Shown here one piece after another: positions 58,807-64,000 of a stretch of 64,000 nt of DNA. The position numbers were made by a program, and so were the translations under genes. This DNA comes from Vreelandella neptunia (GTDB lineage Bacteria > Pseudomonadota > Gammaproteobacteria > Pseudomonadales > Halomonadaceae), in NCBI RefSeq assembly GCF_034479615.1, contig NZ_CP140255.1:4712001-4776000 (forward strand), read 5' to 3'. Under the pieces are notes generated by a model. The model saw only the letters and a list, made by a program, of their open reading frames with translations. It did not search any database and was not told where the DNA came from. How positions within the stretch are numbered: position 1 is the stretch's first letter; the number at the start of each line of letters is the position of its first letter.

Positions 58807-59496
58807 TTACACCCGTGCAGAGAAACGGTAACCGGTACCCCGAACCGTTTGAATCAGGTTTTGATGCACCTCGCCCAGGGCTTTACGCAAACGGCGAATA
58901 TGCACATCAACTGTGCGCTCTTCGACATACACATTCCCCCCCCACACTTGGTCAAGCAGCTGGCTGCGTGTGTAAGCGCGCTCTTGGTGGGTCATAAAAA
59001 ACTGTAGCAGCCGGTACTCGGTAGGGCCCATTTCCAGCGCTTTGCCGTGGGCGCTGACCCGGTGGCTCACCGGATCAAGCAGCAGGCCGTTAATCTCAAT
59101 GGGATCTTCAACGCCACGTGGCGTCGCACGACGCAGCACCGCTTTTAGTCGCGCCACCAATTCCCGGGGAGAAAAAGGCTTGGTGATATAGTCATCTGCA
59201 CCAGCTTCAAGCCCTTGAATTTTATTATCCTCTTCGCCTTTGGCGGTGAGCATAATAATGGGAATTTCGGCGGTGGCTTCTTCGCGCTTTAAACGTCTTG
59301 CCAGCTCAATACCACTAGTGCCGGGCATCATCCAGTCCAGCAGCAGTAAATCGGGTTGGTGGTCGACCACCATAGCATGAGCATCCTGGGCGTTATCCGC
59401 TTCGAGCACGCGATAGTCAGCCATTTCCAGCGCTACCGCGATCATCTCGCGAATCGATGATTCATCATCGACAATCAGAACGGTCTTGGCGGTCAT
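58807..59496 (-). CDS. phoB: Phosphate regulon response regulator
   Basis: This 229-residue OmpR-type regulator has a receiver domain with phospho-acceptor Asp54 (LLLDWMMPG) and Lys in MLTAKGEED, and a winged-helix DNA-binding domain (about 130-229, with YTRSQLLDQVWG and RTVDVHIRRLRKAL). It activates the pst genes and its own operon through Pho boxes; one such box lies 85-102 bp upstream. Confidence 0.96.
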   Translation of the reverse strand: MTAKTVLIVDDESSIREMIAVALEMADYRVLEADNAQDAHAMVVDHQPDLLLLDWMMPGTSGIELARRLKREEATAEIPIIMLTAKGEEDNKIQGLEAGADDYITKPFSPRELVARLKAVLRRATPRGVEDPIEINGLLLDPVSHRVSAHGKALEMGPTEYRLLQFFMTHQERAYTRSQLLDQVWGGNVYVEERTVDVHIRRLRKALGEVHQNLIQTVRGTGYRFSARV

Positions 59497-59580
59497 ACCA
59501 GAGCCTCACGGTGTCCAAAGAAAACTTGCTCAAAGATAAACAGTTCAATGACATGTCAGTGACGATAACACCATGACTTG

Positions 59581-59598
59581 ATGACAGTTACATGACAA
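59581..59598 (-). promoter_or_regulatory. Pho box upstream of phoB
   Basis: On the minus strand TTGTCATGTAACTGTCAT fits the two 11-bp-spaced half-sites of the PhoB consensus with few mismatches. It lies in the 111-bp gap between ubiA and phoB, supporting autoregulation. Confidence 0.75.
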
Positions 59599-59607
59599 CC
59601 GCCGCGA

Positions 59608-60498
59608 TTAACCAGCCACAGGCCACCAACTTAGCGCAATACCGGCAAAAATCAGCAGTCCCGACCAGTGATTATTGAGAAAAGCCTGGAAGCAGGGATC
59701 CCGCTCCTGGTCGCGAATCAAGCGCTGCTGATGCAGAAAAGTCGCCGCCATTGCCGCAAGCCCTAGCCAGAAGAAACCACCTAAACCAACCCGCCAGCCT
59801 ACCCAGGCCAGCAATCCCAGGGTGGCTACCTGGAGTAAGCCAATCATCAAACGATCCGCATTTCCAAACAGCACGGCCGTTGATTTAATGCCAATTTTTA
59901 AATCATCGTCGCGATCGACCATGGCGTACTGGGTATCGTAGGCCACTGTCCAGCATACATTAGCGCAGAATAGCAGCCATGCCTCCAACGGCACGTGGCC
60001 CAACACGGCGCCAAACGCCATCGGAATCGCCCAAGAAAACGCAGCGCCCAGCACCACCTGAGGAAAGTGGGTATAGCGCTTCATAAACGGATAAATAATC
60101 GCCAGCAGCACACCGCCCAGCGAGAGCAGCACCGTAAACCAGTTGGTCAGTAGTACCAGAATAAACGCAGCGGCCACCAGGGCGATAAACAGTAGCTGGG
60201 CTTCGGTTTCGCTGATACGGCCTGTCGCTAGCGGACGATGTTTTGTGCGTTTCACATGCCCGTCAAAGTGGCGATCTGCATAGTCATTGACCACGCAGCC
60301 CGCGGCACGCATCACATAAACGCCGGCCACAAAAATCAGCAGCACATTTCGTCCTGGTACACCTTCCGCAGCCACCCAAAGGGCCCACAGCGTCGGCCAC
60401 ATCAAAAGCCATGTGCCTATCGGCCGATTCAAGCGCATCAGCTGTAAAAAATCTGCCACGCGAGCCCATCCCTTCGGCCGCAACAGTGAACGATCCAT
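59608..60498 (-). CDS. ubiA: 4-hydroxybenzoate octaprenyltransferase
   Basis: This 296-residue membrane enzyme prenylates 4-hydroxybenzoate in ubiquinone synthesis. The two Asp-rich motifs that bind prenyl diphosphate are NDYADRHFD (near residue 75) and DRDDDLKIG (near 200), with about eight membrane helices around them. It lies 35 bp after ubiC in one operon. Confidence 0.95.
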   Translation of the reverse strand: MDRSLLRPKGWARVADFLQLMRLNRPIGTWLLMWPTLWALWVAAEGVPGRNVLLIFVAGVYVMRAAGCVVNDYADRHFDGHVKRTKHRPLATGRISETEAQLLFIALVAAAFILVLLTNWFTVLLSLGGVLLAIIYPFMKRYTHFPQVVLGAAFSWAIPMAFGAVLGHVPLEAWLLFCANVCWTVAYDTQYAMVDRDDDLKIGIKSTAVLFGNADRLMIGLLQVATLGLLAWVGWRVGLGGFFWLGLAAMAATFLHQQRLIRDQERDPCFQAFLNNHWSGLLIFAGIALSWWPVAG

Positions 60499-60533
60499 GC
60501 TTACCTCACGAAGAATAAGATGCAGGCGCTAGC

Positions 60534-61097
60534 CTAGCGCGAAGGCAGGCCAAGATCATCTGCCATCGCACCCAAAAAATACTCTTGCACTAATAACGAC
60601 AGGCCGCCGTGATAAAAGACGGAGCGCCTTCCCCAGGCACAACTCCCATCGATACCATTCACGCTAATAAAATGCGGGGGTTGCTTCGTCGCTTCCAAAG
60701 GCCCGCGAACTAAACCTGGCTGTCGAAATAGCCAACTGCCTAGCGAGCGCTCACCCAAACTCTCCAAACGCTGGCCCTTTAGCTGCGTGAGGGGGGCGAC
60801 CGAGCGAGCCACTACCCACGGCGTTTCATCCAAGCACAGCGCCACTTCCCGCAGCCAAGCGTAGCGCTTGGCGCCAATGCCCAGCGCCTGAGCCTCATCC
60901 TGGCGCGGCCAGCCGACGCCCTGATGTAGCAACCGTACTCGAAACGGCTTCTCTCCACCCGCGACCATTAAGCGGGCGGTTAACGAGTCGGTGGAGGCGA
61001 CCCACTGCCACCAGGAAGCACTCATCGCAGGCCGCGCCGCATCAATCGGGCGCCAGCGGGAAAATAGAGGATTTTGCCGAAAAGCAGCAGCCGTCAC
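60534..61097 (-). CDS. ubiC: Chorismate lyase
   Basis: This 187-residue enzyme splits chorismate to 4-hydroxybenzoate and pyruvate, the first committed step of ubiquinone synthesis. Family features are SLTARLMVAGGEKPFRVRLLHQG, WLREVALCLDETPWVVARSV and a C-terminal EYFLGAM. It precedes ubiA, its functional partner. Confidence 0.9.
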   Translation of the reverse strand: MTAAAFRQNPLFSRWRPIDAARPAMSASWWQWVASTDSLTARLMVAGGEKPFRVRLLHQGVGWPRQDEAQALGIGAKRYAWLREVALCLDETPWVVARSVAPLTQLKGQRLESLGERSLGSWLFRQPGLVRGPLEATKQPPHFISVNGIDGSCAWGRRSVFYHGGLSLLVQEYFLGAMADDLGLPSR

Positions 61098-61235
61098 CGA
61101 GTTCTCCAGGGCAATTAACGGGTTGGCTAGTGTAACATGAGCACTGAAAGGCTTTTGTTTCAGCGACTTTTTTAACGACTCGGTTTAGCGCCTCTTTTTT
61201 CGCACCCTTTTTTAGCAACTTTTTTTGGTGTCTGC

Positions 61236-62426
61236 ATGCCCGCCACCCAAACACAGAAAACGTCCTCTCACGCTGCGCTGGTGATTATTGGCACTGGCAT
61301 GGCAGGGGTTGGCCTTGCCCGGGTGTTACGCCGATTGGGCGACCAACGCTCAATCACGCTGGTAAGCGCTGACAGCGGCGATGACTACAGCAAGCCGTTG
61401 CTCTCCACCGGCTTCGCCAAGGGCCTCGAGCCCGAAAAATTAGCCCAGCGCAGCGCTGCTGAACTAGGCGAAGAGCTAAATGCCCAGATGGTTATCCACA
61501 CCCAGGTAGACGAACTGGATGTGGATAACCAAACCGTTCTTCTTGAAGACGGCAGGGTGTTCGGCTACGACACACTGGTGCTGGCCACTGGCGCTGCACC
61601 ACGGTTGCCCTTCAGCCTTGAGCCCAGCGTAGCCCCACGCTGCTTCGCCATCAACGACTTAGACGACTACCGCCACTTTCACTCGGCACTAGGCCATGGC
61701 CCAGCACGGGTGGCGATTATTGGCGCGGGGCTGGTCGGCTGTGAATTTGCCAACGATCTTCACGCTGGCGGCCATCACGTCAGCGTCATCGCCCCTGAAG
61801 GAAGCCTGCTTCCTCGCTTGCTACCACCGCCTTTAGGAAACGCCCTGGGCGATGCCTTTAGCGAAGCAGGGATCCATCTTCACCTTGGCCGTTCGATTGA
61901 TTCCATTACGTCCGAAAGCGACGAAGACATCGTATTACGCCTGGATAACGGCGACACCGTCAGCGCTGATCTCGTGCTGATGGCAACCGGCCTTGCCCCC
62001 CGCACGGCGCTTGCCGAATCAGCGGGTTTAAGCGTATCGCCTAGCGGTATAGTCGTTGACCGCCAGTTGCGTACTTCGCACCCCAATATCTACGCCCTGG
62101 GCGATGTAGCCTGCGTAGACGGCGTTAATGCCATGTACGTTCAGCCGCTGCAAGCCAGCGCTAAGGCACTGGCGGCAACGCTTTCGGGCACCCCCACGCC
62201 GGTTAGCTTTGGCGCCTGGCCGGTAGTGGTTAAAACGCCGCTGCTGCCAGTCGTGGCCTACCCGCCAACCACCACGCCCGAACGCTGGCGAATTGAAGGC
62301 GAAGGCGGTGATATCAGTGCCTTGGCTGAAAATAAAGACGGACGTTTGATTGGTTTTGCGTTGACAGGCGGCTGCGTGAGAAGGAAAGTGGAGCTTTCCA
62401 GAGCAGCACCTGCGCTGCTAGGCTGA
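61236..62426 (+). CDS. rubB: Rubredoxin-NAD(+) reductase-like FAD oxidoreductase
   Basis: This 396-residue flavoprotein has an FAD-binding IIGTGMAGVGLA motif near residue 19, an NAD-binding IIGAGLVGCEFANDL motif near 165 and an ALGDVACVDG motif near 290. It resembles RubB/AlkT reductases that pass electrons to rubredoxin. In Pseudomonas a homologue sits in the same ubiC-to-HU neighbourhood together with two rubredoxin genes; here no rubredoxin gene is visible. Confidence 0.85.
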   Translation: MPATQTQKTSSHAALVIIGTGMAGVGLARVLRRLGDQRSITLVSADSGDDYSKPLLSTGFAKGLEPEKLAQRSAAELGEELNAQMVIHTQVDELDVDNQTVLLEDGRVFGYDTLVLATGAAPRLPFSLEPSVAPRCFAINDLDDYRHFHSALGHGPARVAIIGAGLVGCEFANDLHAGGHHVSVIAPEGSLLPRLLPPPLGNALGDAFSEAGIHLHLGRSIDSITSESDEDIVLRLDNGDTVSADLVLMATGLAPRTALAESAGLSVSPSGIVVDRQLRTSHPNIYALGDVACVDGVNAMYVQPLQASAKALAATLSGTPTPVSFGAWPVVVKTPLLPVVAYPPTTTPERWRIEGEGGDISALAENKDGRLIGFALTGGCVRRKVELSRAAPALLG

Positions 62427-62534
62427 TTTTCGTCGCGTTCACGACTAGGCTAGAGAAGCTATCCTAATCGGCTACGCACCCAACAACATGCATTTGTTTG
62501 ATGTTTGATTTCTTTTAAAAAGGGGAGATTCCTT

Positions 62535-62807
62535 ATGCGCAAACCTGAACTCGCTGCAGCCATCGCTGAAAGTGCCGACCTGTCCAAAGATAAAGCTGGT
62601 CAGGTGCTGAACGTCATTCTGGATGAGATCACCAACAGTTGTGCCAAGGGCGAAGATGTCGCGCTGATTGGTTTTGGTACCTTCACGGTACGTGAGCGCG
62701 CAGCGCGTACCGGCAAAAATCCGCAAACCGGTGCCCCGCTGCAGATTCCGGCCAGCAAAAACGTTGCCTTTAAGCCAGGCAAGGGACTCAAGGACGCCGT
62801 TTCCTAA
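62535..62807 (+). CDS. hup: HU-family DNA-binding protein
   Basis: This 90-residue nucleoid protein begins MRKPELAAAIAESADLSKDK and has the HU beta-arm region GFGTFTVRERAARTGKNPQTG with the Pro-containing arm tip. The ATG at 62535 has AGGGGA upstream; a TTG at 62505 would add 10 residues. It overlaps the next gene by one base (TAATG). Confidence 0.93.
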   Translation: MRKPELAAAIAESADLSKDKAGQVLNVILDEITNSCAKGEDVALIGFGTFTVRERAARTGKNPQTGAPLQIPASKNVAFKPGKGLKDAVS

Positions 62808-63163
62808 TGAAGCTCAAGCTGACGCTGTGGCTGCTGGGCGTACTGCTCAAACGCGCCCTGCGCCGCAAACCGCGCTTTCGCGAACAGTTAGAACGCATGC
62901 GCGGCCTGGACTGGGGAATTGCCACGGAAGATCTAAGCATTGCCCGCCACTACCGGATGACGCCGAAAAGTGTCAGTACCGGCAAAGGGCTGCCCGTGGA
63001 CTTAGATCTGGAGCTACGCTTCCGTGATCAGGATACCGCTTTGAAAGTGCTCAAAAAGCCAACCCAGCAGGCCTTTCTCGACGGCATGATGAACGGCAGC
63101 GTGCGCTTGGTGGGTGATTCCGCCGATATGAATAAGCTGCAAAAACTACTCAAGTATTTGTAG
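62807..63163 (+). CDS. SCP2-like domain protein, function unknown
   Basis: This 118-residue protein has a hydrophobic N-terminus (KLTLWLLGVLLKRAL) and a C-terminal half with an SCP2-like pattern (DLDLELRFRDQDTALKVL, then QAFLDGMMNGSVRLVGD). Such domains can hold lipids. It is translationally coupled to the HU gene; the reason is not evident. Confidence 0.7.
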   Translation: MKLKLTLWLLGVLLKRALRRKPRFREQLERMRGLDWGIATEDLSIARHYRMTPKSVSTGKGLPVDLDLELRFRDQDTALKVLKKPTQQAFLDGMMNGSVRLVGDSADMNKLQKLLKYL

Positions 63164-63241
63164 CGGCTTACGATTGGCATAGGGTAGCGGCTTAGTTTAA
63201 ATAAATTTAGGCTGAACAAGGTAGAGGTATAAAAGCTATCG

Positions 63242-64000
63242 ATGGACATACCTCATCAACGCCTCGTTTACTTCCGCGTTACCCTTGAATCTGGCTCCGT
63301 GCGCCGCGCAGCGGCGCGCTTGGATATTGCTCCCTCGGCGGTAAGTCGGCAGATTGCTTTGCTGGAAGAAGCCTTGGGAGCAACCCTGATGGAGCGTCAG
63401 CGCGACGGCATTTCGCCTACCCCGGTAGGCGAAATGCTGCTTGAATACTGCGAACGTCGCGGCGCCCTTGATGAAGGCTTTATTGCGTCACTTGAATCCT
63501 ACCAGCGCATGGAAACCGGCAAAATATCGCTTACCGTCGGTGAAGGGTTTGTCAGTGACTTGGTAGCATCCCCGCTGCATGAATTTACTCAACGCTATGC
63601 GGGCATTCAGCTCGATATCCATACCGCAGGCACCTCGGGCATTATTGAAGCCATTGTCGACGATCACACTCATATCGGCTTAATGTTCCACGAGCGAACC
63701 CACCCTCAGCTACGCTTCTGGGCATCGACGCCTCAGCCGCTAATGGCTATTCTGCCACCGAACCATCCACTCACCTTGCAAACGTCACCGCTCACGCTGA
63801 CTCAGCTCAGTGATCAGCCGATGGCCATGTGGGACACCAGTCACGGCGTTCGCCAAATGGTTGATCAAGCGTTTCAGCACGCACGCATTGCACCCCGCCT
63901 AGCGATGAATACCAACTCCATGGTGGTATTGGCACAGTATGTACGCAGCGGCATGGGCGTTACGCTGCTACCGGCTTTTGCTGTCGCGCACGACATAGAA
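63242..64000 (+). CDS. LysR-family transcriptional regulator, cut by the window end
   Basis: An open frame of 253 codons runs off the right edge. It has the LysR helix-turn-helix (RLVYFRVTLESGSVRRAAARL then IAPSAVSRQIALLEEALG) and the start of the effector domain (ISLTVGEGFVSDLVASPL). No target gene is visible; the remainder lies outside the window. Confidence 0.85.
   Translation, partial: MDIPHQRLVYFRVTLESGSVRRAAARLDIAPSAVSRQIALLEEALGATLMERQRDGISPTPVGEMLLEYCERRGALDEGFIASLESYQRMETGKISLTVGEGFVSDLVASPLHEFTQRYAGIQLDIHTAGTSGIIEAIVDDHTHIGLMFHERTHPQLRFWASTPQPLMAILPPNHPLTLQTSPLTLTQLSDQPMAMWDTSHGVRQMVDQAFQHARIAPRLAMNTNSMVVLAQYVRSGMGVTLLPAFAVAHDIE

Overview
The window looks like chromosomal DNA of a halophilic gammaproteobacterium, most likely Halomonas or a close relative. 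This is inferred from protein content, the large number of TRAP and tripartite tricarboxylate (TTT) transporters, moderate-to-high GC coding regions, and a pst-phoU / phoBR / ubiCA / rubredoxin-reductase / HU block whose gene content resembles that of Pseudomonas. No rRNA, tRNA, insertion sequence, phage or CRISPR array was seen.

Positions 1-38100 form an aromatic and hydroaromatic catabolic region. It starts with vanR-vanAB (vanillate demethylation) and an orphan TRAP binding protein. Next come the protocatechuate branch genes pcaG, pcaH, pcaQ, a fused pcaDC, pcaF, pcaJ, pcaI and pcaB, all on the minus strand. A TetR regulator follows, then a TRAP transporter (dctPQM) with quiC-aroE, which turns shikimate and dehydroshikimate into protocatechuate. 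A second module (GntR regulators, a TRAP operon with an SDR, a PEP-mutase-family lyase and a 2-hydroxyacid dehydrogenase, and a divergent TTT operon) sits in the middle. It is followed by a second quiC copy with a decayed aroE, an AEC transporter, an SDR, another TTT operon, the IclR regulator pcaR and aroQ. Operator-like sequences tie the region together: a VanR box, two PcaQ boxes, four TTCG-N5-CGAA boxes suited to PcaR, and three GntR boxes.

Positions 38100-48300 hold mostly stand-alone genes: hglS, a DUF72 protein, an NSS symporter, a hexR-like regulator, uvrD with a LexA-like box, psiE, an orphan Tat-exported TRAP binding protein and a thioesterase. A strongly folded 143-bp non-coding element lies between hexR and uvrD.

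Positions 48300-64000 hold pstSCAB-phoU, cysZ, a copper chaperone, phoBR, ubiCA, a rubredoxin reductase, an HU protein, an SCP2-like protein and a truncated LysR gene. Pho boxes precede pstC and phoB.

The most unusual part is 55.0-57.5 kb. Three tandem paralogous genes encode small exported acidic proteins with a repeated DLxHDEGD-type motif. Each has a sigma-54 type -24/-12 promoter and an IHF consensus site upstream, and two have strongly matching TGTG-N5-ATGACACA upstream dyads at identical spacing. Two of the three also share a folded 5' leader and a conserved ~107-nt 3' UTR containing an AGGA-loop hairpin just before an intrinsic terminator. I do not recognise this family or this RNA element.
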